Shown here: piece after piece, positions 17,267 through 24,735 of the stretch
Layout: the number at the start of each line of letters is the position of its first letter
How positions within the stretch are numbered: position 1 is the stretch's first letter
Source of the DNA: UMGS1601 sp964617585
GTDB taxonomy: Bacteria; Bacillota; Clostridia; Oscillospirales; Ruminococcaceae
Direction of reading: 5' to 3'
Assembly: GCA_964617585.1 (NCBI GenBank)
Contig: CAZTXS010000001.1
Span: forward strand, 62,001 to 126,000
DNA: 64,000 bases
Translations under genes and position numbers: made by a program
Notes under the pieces: generated by a model
The model's input: the letters and a program-made list of their open reading frames with translations, nothing else
Databases searched by the model: none
What the model was told of the DNA's origin: nothing

Positions 17267-17368
17267 ATATATCATTCCTTTCGCATTTTTGTTGACGCAT
17301 TTAAAAAATATTATAACACTTAGTATGTTTATATTCAATAATATAAATGTAAACAATATGACTATTTG

Positions 17369-17380
17369 ATTCGGGTGAAT
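17369..17380 (+). promoter_or_regulatory. Candidate operator ATTCGGGTGAAT, first of two
   Basis: ATTC/GAAT inverted repeat around GGGT, about 100 bases upstream of the MATE start. The same 11 bases recur in the same orientation at 17490-17500, inside the -35/-10 spacer of the sulfhydrylase promoter. A perfect palindrome, ATATGAATCATAT (17421-17433), lies between them. Confidence 0.45.
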
Positions 17381-17482
17381 TTTTATTTATTGTTATTTTG
17401 TACAGGTTGCATAATAATAAATATGAATCATATAAAAATTGAAGCGTTAATATACAAAATAATATTTTTTAAAAATAAAGTA

Positions 17483-17511
17483 TTGACAAATTCGGGTGAA
17501 AGTGGTATCTT
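17483..17511 (+). promoter_or_regulatory. Promoter for the O-acetylhomoserine sulfhydrylase gene
   Basis: TTGACA (17483-17488), 17 nt, TATCTT (17506-17511). The leader of about 55 nt holds the inverted repeat TTCATA/TATGAA (17521-17541). It is too short for the SAM riboswitch often found on this gene. Confidence 0.75.
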
Positions 17512-17572
17512 ATATTTAAATTCATACTAAAACTATATGAATAGTTAAAATTAAGAAGTGAGGTATGCGGTT

Positions 17573-18898
17573 ATGGCACAAAAAATCAATTCAAAATTAA
17601 GAGAAAGAGAGCTGCGTTTTGAAACAAAACAGCTTCATATAGGACAAGAGGAGGCTGATCCTGTCACGGGAGCGAGAGCGGTTCCGATTTATCAGACTAC
17701 GTCCTATGTTTTTGATAACAGCGATCATGCACAGGCGAGGTTTGGTCTTGCCGACGCAGGGAACATCTACGGCAGGCTCACCAACCCTACTCAGGATGTT
17801 CTCGAACAGAGGGTTGCCGCTCTTGAAGGCGGTTCGGCAGGACTTGCAGTAGCTTCGGGCGCAGCGGCTATATCTTACGCAATACAGAATATAGCAGGCT
17901 CAGGCGACCATATTGTTGCCGCTAAGACAATTTACGGCGGCACATATAATCTTTTAGCGCATACGCTTAGAGATTTAGGGATTAAGACTACCTTTGTAGA
18001 TCCCGACGAGGGAGATGGAGTTTCGGTATTTGAGGATGCGATAAAGGAAAACACCAAGGCTATATTTATAGAAACGCTCGGAAATCCGAATTCAAATGTT
18101 ATTGACATAGACGCTTTGGCGGAGACGGCGCATAAAAACGGTATTATACTTATAGTTGACAATACGTTCGCAACTCCTTATTTATTAAGACCTATTGAGC
18201 ATGGCGCCGATGTTGTCGTTCACTCGGCAACAAAATTTATCGGGGGTCACGGAACCTCGCTCGGCGGAATTATTGTTGAAAGCGGAAAGACCGATTGGAA
18301 GTCGAGCGGAAAATATCCCGGACTTGCAAGTCCGTGTGACAGCTACCATGGGGTTGTATTTGCGGACGCCGCTCCGGGAGCTGCGTTTGTCACCAGAATA
18401 AGAGCGGTACTGCTTCGAGATACGGGAGCGACGCTTTCACCGTTCAATGCGTTTCTGCTTCTTCAGGGACTTGAAACATTATCTCTTCGTGTTGAAAGAC
18501 ACGTTGAAAATACGCTTGCGGTTATAGATTATCTGAAATCTCAGCCGCTTGTTGAAAAAATCAATCACCCTTCGGTTGAAGAAAACGGCTATAAAGAGCT
18601 TTATGATAAATATTTCCCGAACGGCGGCGGCTCGATCTTTACATTTGAAATAAAAGGCGGAACAGACGACGCAAAGAAGTTTATTGATAATCTTGCGGTA
18701 TTTTCACTGCTTGCCAATGTGGCGGATGTTAAATCACTTGTGATTCATCCCGCGACTACAACCCACTCTCAGCTTTCGGAAAGCGAGCTTGAAGAGCAGG
18801 GCATTAAACCCAATACGATACGTTTGTCGATAGGAACGGAAAACATTGAGGATATTATTTACGATCTTGATGAAGCTTTCCGCACGATAAGCGAATAG
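17573..18898 (+). CDS. metY: O-acetylhomoserine aminocarboxypropyltransferase (sulfhydrylase)
   Basis: 441 residues, PLP enzyme of the Cys/Met metabolism family. It makes homocysteine from O-acetylhomoserine and sulfide. The family hallmarks are GARAVPIYQTTSYVF, the Tyr/Arg of NIYGRLTNPT, and the PLP lysine in HSATKFIGGHG. The length and the insertion after SCDSYHG-like residues suit MetY rather than cystathionine synthase. The ATG follows GTGAGG by nine bases; that GTG is the ribosome site, not the start. No SAM riboswitch, so control probably works through operators in the promoter. Confidence 0.92.
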   Translation: MAQKINSKLRERELRFETKQLHIGQEEADPVTGARAVPIYQTTSYVFDNSDHAQARFGLADAGNIYGRLTNPTQDVLEQRVAALEGGSAGLAVASGAAAISYAIQNIAGSGDHIVAAKTIYGGTYNLLAHTLRDLGIKTTFVDPDEGDGVSVFEDAIKENTKAIFIETLGNPNSNVIDIDALAETAHKNGIILIVDNTFATPYLLRPIEHGADVVVHSATKFIGGHGTSLGGIIVESGKTDWKSSGKYPGLASPCDSYHGVVFADAAPGAAFVTRIRAVLLRDTGATLSPFNAFLLLQGLETLSLRVERHVENTLAVIDYLKSQPLVEKINHPSVEENGYKELYDKYFPNGGGSIFTFEIKGGTDDAKKFIDNLAVFSLLANVADVKSLVIHPATTTHSQLSESELEEQGIKPNTIRLSIGTENIEDIIYDLDEAFRTISE

Positions 18899-18910
18899 CT
18901 TTGCATAATA

Positions 18911-18951
18911 AAAAATCCTGTATCATATGCGTGATATCGTTAACGGAGAAA
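18911..18951 (+). repeat. Short repeat type B, copy 1
   Basis: AAAAATCCTGTATC, a short inner stretch containing GATA, then AACGGAGAAA. TATC/GATA and TCC/GGA pair into a hairpin. It lies just after the metY stop and touches repeat copy 6. The partner is at 59549-59590. Confidence 0.6.
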
Positions 18952-19056
18952 ATAACTTAGCCAAGATGTCCCTCGCCTCTATAGGCGGGGGATTTCATTA
19001 CTCGGTCGGCAATACCGACCCTTGCTATGTTGAATGACGGGCAAGCCCTTATTGAA
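18952..19056 (+). repeat. Dispersed intergenic repeat, copy 6 (short form)
   Basis: About 105 bp. Same ends as the family but lacks the GTTCAGTAG hairpin; CATTAC joins directly to TCGGTCGGC. Confidence 0.95.
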
Positions 19057-19058
19057 TG

Positions 19059-19097
19059 AAAACGGGTCCGAACGCAAATAGCGTCCGAACCCGTTTT
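19059..19097 (-). terminator. tRNA-Leu terminator
   Basis: A stem of about 14 bp between 19062-19075 and 19081-19094, followed leftward by TTTTCATTC, directly after the tRNA. Confidence 0.8.
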
Positions 19098-19099
19098 GG

Positions 19100-19183
19100 T
19101 GCAGCCGATGAGACTTGAACTCACACGATGTTACCACCACTAGCCCCTCAAGCTAGCGCGTCTGCCTATTCCGCCACAGCTGC
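19100..19183 (-). tRNA. tRNA-Leu (anticodon GAG)
   Basis: 84 nt with a long variable arm. Acceptor GCAGCTG/CGGCTGC, anticodon stem CTAGC/GCTAG with loop TTGAGGG, T-arm GTTCAAGTC. CCA is not encoded. Confidence 0.95.
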
Positions 19184-19422
19184 AAATTACTTAAATATTA
19201 TACAATTTAAAAATCAATATGTCAACACCTATAATAGTTTTTTTACAATTAATATATGTATATTAATGGCATTAACATTTCTGTTTTAATTATTCCGTCT
19301 AAGTCCGCATAATTTTACCATACTTGCACATAGTAACCTTAGAGGTAAAACCTGAAAATATAATTTCAAGCTGTTTCAGTTTTCTCGTTCACCTCAAATT
19401 TGCTTTCGGCAAAACAAAAAAC
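19184..19422. other. AT-rich spacer upstream of the spore coat pair
   Basis: No gene. It should contain the tRNA-Leu promoter (leftward) and a sporulation promoter (rightward), but I cannot point to a convincing -10/-35 for either. Confidence 0.4.
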
Positions 19423-19469
19423 ATCAGAAAGGAGGAGTATATTCTCTGTTTGAGAATATAATTGTAACA
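19423..19469 (+). promoter_or_regulatory. Hairpin-spaced Shine-Dalgarno leader element, copy D (coat gene)
   Basis: ATCAGAAAGGAGG, two bases, TATATTCTC / 5-nt loop / GAGAATATA, nine bases, ATG. Linear distance 34 nt. The loop and arm bases differ from the other copies while pairing is kept. Confidence 0.8.
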
Positions 19470-19643
19470 ATGACTTCAAAAGATTTACTTTATGTTGAAG
19501 ACGCTCTGGGACACGAAAAGTTTTTCCAAACTCAGTGCCGGGACGTTATTTCAAAGCTTCAGGACGCTCAGCTCAAGGAGTGCGTAACAAATTTATCAAG
19601 CAAGCATGAACAGATTTTCAAAAGCTTTTACGGCTTACTTTAG
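19470..19643 (+). CDS. Small coat-associated protein (57 residues)
   Basis: 57 residues, beginning MTSKDLLYVEDALGHEKFF and ending FKSFYGLL. A soluble helical protein, with LYVEDALGHEKFFQTQC reading like the N-terminal helix of CotF-type coat proteins. The coat gene follows 11 bases later with the same direction, so a spore-coat partner is likely. It is easily missed because of its size. The start is the ATG placed nine bases after the leader hairpin. Confidence 0.7.
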   Translation: MTSKDLLYVEDALGHEKFFQTQCRDVISKLQDAQLKECVTNLSSKHEQIFKSFYGLL

Positions 19644-19654
19644 GAGGGAAAATT

Positions 19655-19903
19655 ATGAACGACAAGGATTTAATGGAAGGTCTTTTGCTTACCGAAAAAG
19701 GCGTTTGCGACCTTTATATGCACGGAACAATAGAATCAACGCCGGGGAATGTACGTCAGACATTTTCAAAAGCTCTTAATGAAGCGCTTTGTATACAGGA
19801 CTCGCTTTATGAACAGATGTCACAGAAGGGCTGGTATACAGAGCAGCAGGTTGAACAACAGAAAATTGATCAGGTAAAGCAAAAATTTTCAGCTCAGGGC
19901 TAG
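19655..19903 (+). CDS. CotF-family spore coat protein
   Basis: 82 residues of the Coat_F family: MNDKDLMEGLLLTEKGVCDLY, then a helical region with SKALNEALCIQDSLYEQMSQKGWY. Shorter than B. subtilis CotF, as is usual in Clostridia. Predicted to be deposited on the spore coat. GGAGGG overlaps the stop codon of the upstream gene, so the two are translationally coupled. Followed by a strong terminator. Confidence 0.85.
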   Translation: MNDKDLMEGLLLTEKGVCDLYMHGTIESTPGNVRQTFSKALNEALCIQDSLYEQMSQKGWYTEQQVEQQKIDQVKQKFSAQG

Positions 19904-19921
19904 CTGAAATCAACTTTTTAC

Positions 19922-19951
19922 AAAGCAGTGCGGTTTGTTCCTCACTGCTTT
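19922..19951 (+). terminator. Rho-independent terminator
   Basis: AAAGCAGTG/CACTGCTTTT stem after the coat operon. Repeat copy 7 begins at the next base. Confidence 0.85.
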
Positions 19952-20057
19952 TATAACTTAGGCAAGATGTCCCCCGCCTCTATAGGCGGGGGATTTCATT
20001 ACTCGGTCGGCAATGCCGACCCTTGCCACGGTGAATAACGGGCAAGCCCTTATTGAA
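19952..20057 (+). repeat. Dispersed intergenic repeat, copy 7 (short form)
   Basis: Nearly identical to copy 6, including GGGGGATTTCATTACTCGG. It lies 145 bases upstream of the spoIIP start; an open frame runs from it into spoIIP by chance. Confidence 0.95.
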
Positions 20058-20201
20058 TTGATATTTAAAAAATCTGAGCATTTTTTAAATTTCACTGTCA
20101 TAAAAATATATAAAGGAATCAAAAATCTACTGCCTGTAATTCATATACGAGCTTCAGCACGGCTTTCAGAATCATATCGGCAGAAAGGACAAGATGTAAG
20201 A

Positions 20202-21413
20202 ATGAATACATATAAAAAAACAATAATTAAGTCGCTCTGCGTAATCTTGGCGGTCATTACAACACCGTTATTTATATTTGTCGGCATAAATTACGGAGAT
20301 AAAATTCTCGATGTCACAGGCTCTATGGCTGCGTCCTCCGCAAAAATGTCCTTCGGAAACAACGCCGATTACATAACCGAATTGTCAAAAAAAATCGGGG
20401 CAACTCTTATCAACGAGCCGTCAACAGAGTTCAACAGAGTTAATGTCGGCGGAAAGTCATGGGCAATAGATATGGCGCCTAATGAAACGGAAGCAAGCCA
20501 AAATTCTCAAAAAAGCACAAAATCTTATAAAAGTATTGTCGAGAACAGCGACAGCATAACCGAAGAAAATCCTCTGCCTTATCCTGAGAATATAGAAAGC
20601 CATGACGGCGAAATAGAAGACGTTCATTACGGTACATATTCCGACTCAAGCTTTGTAACCTTGGAAAGCGGCGCTCAGGTTAGAAACTGCACAGAGCTAA
20701 GCAACAATAAAATACTTAAGCAAAGTGAGAAAACACCTGACTTCCAGATTGAACTCAACAGCGATGAACCTCAGGTTTTGATTTATCACACCCACACTAC
20801 CGAAAGCTTTGAACCGTATTCAAGGAATTATTACGACAAATCCTTTACCTGCAAAACAACCGACTCTACAAAAAATATGATAGCAGTCGGCAACGCCATT
20901 TGCAAGCAGCTAGAGAAAAACGGCATAAAAACTGTACATTCAACGACAATTCACGACTACCCCGATTACAATTCCGCATATGATTTAAGCTATAACACTG
21001 TTACAAAAATACTGAAAAAATATCCGTCTATCAAAGTTGTTCTGGACATTCATCGTGACGCAATCGAAAAAGAAGATGGATTAAGGCTCTCTCCTATAAC
21101 CGAGGTGAACGGAAAGCGTGCGGCTCAGCTTATGATAATATCCTGCGCAGATTATGAGGACGGCTCATTGGGTATGCCGAATTATCCGGATAATCTGACC
21201 TTTGCCTGTTCCCTGCAGTCGCAGATAGAAACTGATTATCCCGGACTTGACCGCCCGGTTCTTTTCGATTACAGAAACTATAATCAATCCCTTTCAACAG
21301 GGGCGTTGCTGATTGAGGTGGGTAGCCACGGAAATTCACTGGACGAGGCGATTTACACAGGAAAGCTTTTAGGCAAATCCCTTTCACGAACGCTGAAGAC
21401 CTTGACTTTCTGA
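20202..21413 (+). CDS. spoIIP: Stage II sporulation protein P
   Basis: 403 residues. Peptidoglycan amidase/endopeptidase that works with SpoIID and SpoIIM in septal thinning and engulfment. A single N-terminal helix (about 10-30) anchors it; a Ser/Asn-rich spacer and the amidase domain follow. Catalytic-site blocks are visible: YHTHTTESF, VVLDIHRDA and IEVGSHGNSL. The frame is open for 63 codons upstream through a repeat copy, but the ATG chosen has AAAGGAC about 12 bases before it and gives the normal lysine-rich N-terminus. Confidence 0.9.
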   Translation: MNTYKKTIIKSLCVILAVITTPLFIFVGINYGDKILDVTGSMAASSAKMSFGNNADYITELSKKIGATLINEPSTEFNRVNVGGKSWAIDMAPNETEASQNSQKSTKSYKSIVENSDSITEENPLPYPENIESHDGEIEDVHYGTYSDSSFVTLESGAQVRNCTELSNNKILKQSEKTPDFQIELNSDEPQVLIYHTHTTESFEPYSRNYYDKSFTCKTTDSTKNMIAVGNAICKQLEKNGIKTVHSTTIHDYPDYNSAYDLSYNTVTKILKKYPSIKVVLDIHRDAIEKEDGLRLSPITEVNGKRAAQLMIISCADYEDGSLGMPNYPDNLTFACSLQSQIETDYPGLDRPVLFDYRNYNQSLSTGALLIEVGSHGNSLDEAIYTGKLLGKSLSRTLKTLTF

Positions 21414-21684
21414 AAAAATGTATATTATACTTATATTTCCAATAATATAGGAGCGTTAAAATGAAATAATGTATGGACTCTGAAAATCTTCACCTCAGAT
21501 TTAAAAAATAATCGGGCAAGTTCAGGCGATTGACAGAACGGTTGATTAGGATGTCCTTATGTGAAGATATCTTTCTCAGTTAATGCTGCCACATTTTCTT
21601 TCTCAGACTAAATGCAACTTTAAATTCTACTGTTGAATTTACTTTGAGAATTTACTCAAAACACGTTAAAAAACATATATAATA

Positions 21685-21713
21685 TTGACACTTTTTGTGG
21701 TTTATGATATTAT
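21685..21713 (+). promoter_or_regulatory. Strong promoter in the spoIIP-22109 gap
   Basis: TTGACA (21685-21690), 17 nt, TATTAT (21708-21713). The nearest downstream gene is 395 bases away. 21414-21684 shows nothing recognisable beyond AT-rich DNA. Confidence 0.75.
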
Positions 21714-21720
21714 AAAAAAT

Positions 21721-21940
21721 AGATAAAGTTTATTTTATTATTCAATAAGGCGGCAATTGTCTGCAAAGCGCACTATTGCCGATGTTTTGACGGAAAACGG
21801 TGAGTAACTATTTACTCACTGATGTCGGTTATTGATTGCTCGGTGTTTCCTTAAACCGGATAATTTTGTTGTCGGCATTACCGTAAGAATTTTCCGCAAA
21901 GGGTGGCTGTTCGGACGGTTTGGCTGCGACGAGCATTAAT
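21721..21940 (+). ncRNA. Candidate structured RNA or long structured leader
   Basis: GC-richer than its surroundings and directly downstream of a promoter. Potential stems: CGGCAAT/ATTGCCG, GTGAGTAA/TTTACTCAC (loop CTA), a long-range CGGAAAA/TTTTCCG, and GCTCG/CGAGC. It matches no riboswitch or housekeeping RNA that I can recognise. It could be an independent RNA or the leader of the 22109 operon. There is no clear terminator before repeat copy 8. Confidence 0.35.
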
Positions 21941-22077
21941 TATAACTAAGGCAAGATGTCCCCGCCTCTATAGGCGGCGGGTTCCGTTACCCGTTCAGTA
22001 GTGGAATACAATCCCATACTGGCCGGTCGGCAATGCAGACCCTTGCCGCATTGAATGACGGACAAGCCCTTATCGAA
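21941..22077 (+). repeat. Dispersed intergenic repeat, copy 8 (full length)
   Basis: TATAACTAAGGCAAG to CTTATCGAA. It ends 31 bases before the start of the next gene, in the sense direction, and would lie in its leader. Confidence 0.95.
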
Positions 22078-22108
22078 CAAATTTTTAAATTAAAAGGAGA
22101 GTAATACT

Positions 22109-22510
22109 ATGGAAGCAAAAGGAAAAACATTTTTAAAGGTATGCGGCGTTTTACTGATAATCGAGGGTATTATCGGCGTTATCTTTTATGGACTTTTAAC
22201 GCTTATACTCGGCACGGGAACGCTTATTAACAAGCCCGAAGGCGGTGTAACCGTTACGGTGATTGCCGCTTTGTACACCATAGCGGCGGTAGTTTCGTTG
22301 ATTGCCGGCATTTTGGGTGTTAAAAATGCATCAGACAAGGCTGCTGCTAAAAAATGTCTTGTATGGGGAATAATAAATCTTGTACTGACATTTGCGGCGG
22401 GTGTTTGGTCGCTTGTCGGCGAGGGATTTACGGTTAGTCATGTTTTATATACTTGCATAGGCTTTATTATTCCGTCGCTGTATATAGCCGGCGCTTATAT
22501 CAACGAATAA
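22109..22510 (+). CDS. Four-helix membrane protein of unknown function
   Basis: 133 residues with four hydrophobic helices (about 8-32, 45-70, 80-103 and 108-130) and short polar loops. It has the size and pattern of the small DUF4064-like membrane proteins, though I cannot assign a family. AAGGAGAG nine bases upstream fixes the start. It heads a three-gene run (22109, 22529, 22730) of small membrane proteins. Confidence 0.75.
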   Translation: MEAKGKTFLKVCGVLLIIEGIIGVIFYGLLTLILGTGTLINKPEGGVTVTVIAALYTIAAVVSLIAGILGVKNASDKAAAKKCLVWGIINLVLTFAAGVWSLVGEGFTVSHVLYTCIGFIIPSLYIAGAYINE

Positions 22511-22528
22511 TTGCGAAGGGATTACATA

Positions 22529-22726
22529 ATGAAGTCAAAGGTATTGGATACAATTTCAATAATTACTCTTATTATTGAGATTGTGTGGCGCTTCATAATG
22601 GAAAAAATTTCTGCTCCTCAGTGGATGCACTATGTTGAATGGGGACTGATTATTTTTATCTTCGTATTGGTTATTCTGCATTTTGTTTTCAGAAGCAAAG
22701 AAAACAAGCAAACCAAAGAAGATTAA
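22529..22726 (+). CDS. Small membrane protein (65 residues)
   Basis: Two hydrophobic segments (ISIITLIIEIVWRFIM and WGLIIFIFVLVILHFVF) around a short amphipathic stretch, and a charged C-terminus. No family recognised. The chosen ATG follows GAAGGG by eight bases; the frame is open for six more codons. Three bases separate its stop from the yccF start. Confidence 0.65.
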   Translation: MKSKVLDTISIITLIIEIVWRFIMEKISAPQWMHYVEWGLIIFIFVLVILHFVFRSKENKQTKED

Positions 22727-22729
22727 GCT

Positions 22730-22912
22730 ATGAGCTTTTTGGGAAACTTATTATGGTTTGTCTTTGGAGATGCCTTAAGCGGATTTTGGTGCGTATCGGG
22801 ACTTTTATGGCGCATAACAATAATAGGTATTCCATACGGGAAGCAGTTCTTTAAATTTGCATCACTTACTTTCATTTGCGCCGTTCGGCAATGCCGACCC
22901 TTTCCATGTTGA
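22730..22912 (+). pseudogene. Truncated yccF (DUF307) gene
   Basis: The N-terminus MSFLGNLLWFVFGDALSGF and ITIIGIPYGKQFFKFASL is the first half of YccF/DUF307 membrane proteins, which normally run to about 120-150 residues with a second copy of the motif. After about 50 residues the reading frame enters a 5'-truncated repeat copy (from 22883) and stops at 22912. The rest of the gene is absent. A deletion between repeat copies or a repeat-linked rearrangement is the simplest explanation. Confidence 0.75.
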
Positions 22913-22935
22913 ATGACGGACAAGCCCTTATTGAA
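22883..22935 (+). repeat. Dispersed repeat, copy 9 (3' half only)
   Basis: From GTTCGGCAATGCCGACC to CCTTATTGAA. The 5' half with the first two hairpins is missing; the junction falls inside the broken yccF. Confidence 0.9.
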
Positions 22936-22945
22936 ATCGGCAACA

Positions 22946-22993
22946 ATAAAAAAGCACTGTAAAGCCCGAAAATACGGCATATACAGTGTTTTT
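22946..22993 (-). terminator. tRNA-Ser terminator
   Basis: CACTGTA/TACAGTG stem with an inner GCC/GGC part, followed leftward by TTTTTT. Confidence 0.7.
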
Positions 22994-22994
22994 T

Positions 22995-23088
22995 TTGGCG
23001 GAGACGGAGGGATTCGAACCCTCGAGACGCTACAAACGTCAACACGAGTTCCAGTCGTGCGCCATAAGCCGGACTAGGCGACATCTCC
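22995..23088 (-). tRNA. tRNA-Ser (anticodon GGA)
   Basis: Long-variable-arm tRNA. Acceptor GGAGATG/CGTCTCC, anticodon stem CACGA/TCGTG with loop CTGGAAC, T-arm GTTCGAATC. CCA is encoded (22995-22997). A GACAGC/GCTGTC stem-loop (23093-23121) separates it from the cwlO-like gene. Confidence 0.95.
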
Positions 23089-23121
23089 ATATGACAGACA
23101 GCTTCAGCGGCTGTCTGTTTT

Positions 23122-24420
23122 TTAGTATATAATTCTTCTGATAGCGGAAATAGGATTGTACTGCGAGAATGTCGAAACGTAGGAAATAACTATTCCGGTA
23201 CTTGAATTCTCAGCGTGAACCATCTTACCGTTGCCAATATACATTGCTACATGATAAATACTTGAACCGAAGAAAATCAAATCTCCCGGCTGCATACTGT
23301 CATAGCTTACGGATTTTCCGTAGCCTGCTTGAGCCGCAGCAGAATGCGGAAGAGATATTCCCACCTGAGCATAGGAAAGCATAACAAGTCCCGAACAGTC
23401 AGTGGCGCGGTAGCTTGAACCGCCCCATACATAAGAACCGCCTACCATGCTTTTTGCGTATGCAACAACAACGCTTATATCTCCGGAATAACCGCTGCTT
23501 GAACTGTTTGAACCTGAGCTTCCGCTGCTTCCCGAAGAACTGCCGGAACTGTTGCCCGCAGACGGAACATAAGCAGTCGTAGCCTGTGTGGTAGTCGTAG
23601 TAGTGGTTGTTGTAGTTGTGGTTGTGGTGGTTGCGTTATATTCAGCCTGAGCCTTCTGACTCGAAACCTGACTTTTCTGCTCGTTCAGCTCGTTGTTACG
23701 GCTCTGAATATTCGCCGCAGTAAGCTCGCTCTCAGCTTTCAGCTCACTTAAGCTTGTCTGCTCCTCAGACATCTTAGTAAGCTGCTTTGAGTATTTTTCA
23801 GCAGTTTCCTCAAGTTGAACCTTCTGCTCCTCATATTTGTTTTTTTCACTTTCATACTGATTCTTGAGCTCGATAAGCTCGTCTATCGTGTCGTTGTCAT
23901 GCTTCGCAACCCGCTTAACAAGCTCCATCCTCATCAGGATATCATAGAAATCATCAGATTCCAAAACCATCTCGGCATAAGAACTTGTCCCTGACACGTA
24001 CATAGCTCTTATTCTCGATTTGAAATCGCTGATGCCCTCTTTAACTTCTTTTTCTTTTTGCTCCATATTAGCCTGAGTTTTCCTGATTTTAGCGTCAGTT
24101 TCCGCCAAATCATCCTCAAGCTCCGCACTGTATTTCTCATATGTTGCGATTTTAGTTTCAAGCGTTTCTATCTTTTTATTGAGAGCTTCTTGCTTCTCCA
24201 ATTCATCAGCTAAGCTTTCAGAATTCTCTGAAATCTGATTGTCAAGCTCTTTCTCCTGACTTTCAAGGTCGGCTATTTGTTTTTGATAATCTTCATATGT
24301 AGGTGAAGCCGAGGTCTTTAATCCGCCGCTGTCATAACTGCCGATTGAAAGCACAGATGCTGCTAATGCAAATGAAAGAACTAAGGCTGAAACCTTTTTT
24401 ATTCTTCTGCTGCTTTTCAT
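23122..24420 (-). CDS. NlpC/P60 peptidoglycan hydrolase with coiled coil (CwlO-like)
   Basis: 432-residue secreted wall hydrolase. A signal peptide (about 1-37) is followed by a long coiled coil (about 40-265), an uninterrupted run of threonines, a Ser/Gly linker and the NlpC/P60 domain (about 310-432). The catalytic Cys is in ATDCSGL, the His in YHVAMYIG, and the third residue is the His in KMVHAE. Predicted to cleave D-Glu-DAP bonds in stem peptides, with the coiled coil likely binding an FtsEX-type regulator, as known for CwlO/PcsB. GGAGG supports the start. Repeat copy 10 lies in its leader. Confidence 0.93.
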   Translation of the reverse strand: MKSSRRIKKVSALVLSFALAASVLSIGSYDSGGLKTSASPTYEDYQKQIADLESQEKELDNQISENSESLADELEKQEALNKKIETLETKIATYEKYSAELEDDLAETDAKIRKTQANMEQKEKEVKEGISDFKSRIRAMYVSGTSSYAEMVLESDDFYDILMRMELVKRVAKHDNDTIDELIELKNQYESEKNKYEEQKVQLEETAEKYSKQLTKMSEEQTSLSELKAESELTAANIQSRNNELNEQKSQVSSQKAQAEYNATTTTTTTTTTTTTTTQATTAYVPSAGNSSGSSSGSSGSSGSNSSSSGYSGDISVVVAYAKSMVGGSYVWGGSSYRATDCSGLVMLSYAQVGISLPHSAAAQAGYGKSVSYDSMQPGDLIFFGSSIYHVAMYIGNGKMVHAENSSTGIVISYVSTFSQYNPISAIRRIIY

Positions 24421-24470
24421 ACATCCTCCGTTTTGTTCCCTGTAGGGTTGACCATTTATCTCTATATCTT

Positions 24471-24611
24471 TTCAATAAGGGCTTGCCCGTCATTCAACGC
24501 GGCAAGGGTCGGCATTGCCGACCGGTCGTTCAGTAGGGGATTGTATCCCGCTACTGAACGGGTAATGAAACCCGCCGCCTTAGAGGCGGGGGACATCTTG
24601 CCTTAGTTATA
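24471..24611 (-). repeat. Dispersed intergenic repeat, copy 10 (full length)
   Basis: Minus orientation. It lies between the cwlO-like promoter (24674-24646) and its start codon, so it is transcribed as sense leader RNA. Confidence 0.95.
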
Positions 24612-24645
24612 TGTCAAATTAATTCAGTGTAACCGATTTGTAACC

Positions 24646-24674
24646 ATTGTATACCCTTTTAAACAAAATGTCAA
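24646..24674 (-). promoter_or_regulatory. Promoter for the cwlO-like gene
   Basis: Leftward TTGACA (24674-24669), 17 nt, TACAAT (24651-24646). The leader of about 220 nt contains all of repeat copy 10. Confidence 0.75.
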
Positions 24675-24729
24675 GAGCTTAATCAGCTTTTTATTAATTT
24701 TTCTTATTTCATTTTGTCGATAGTTGTGT

Positions 24730-24735
24730 TATAAT
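24730..24735 (+). promoter_or_regulatory. Probable -10 of the glpK promoter
   Basis: TATAAT ends at the base before repeat copy 11. The -35 is poor (TTTCAT at 17 nt, or TTGTCG at 10 nt). Transcription would start within the repeat. Confidence 0.45.

Noticed and set aside
17512..17572. SAM riboswitch upstream of metY.
   Set aside because: The leader is about 55 nt and lacks the S-box core and a terminator.
20013..20201. SpoIIP extended by 63 residues at its N-terminus.
   Set aside because: The extra frame begins inside repeat copy 7 and encodes no family sequence. The ATG at 20202 gives the normal N-terminus.
21880..21915. AAGGGTGGC at 21899 as a T-box antiterminator.
   Set aside because: It is not followed by ACCGCG, there is no terminator, and no amino-acid gene lies downstream.
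23575..23635. The minus-strand threonine codon run as a microsatellite repeat or CRISPR-like sequence.
   Set aside because: It encodes the poly-Thr linker of the NlpC/P60 hydrolase, in frame.
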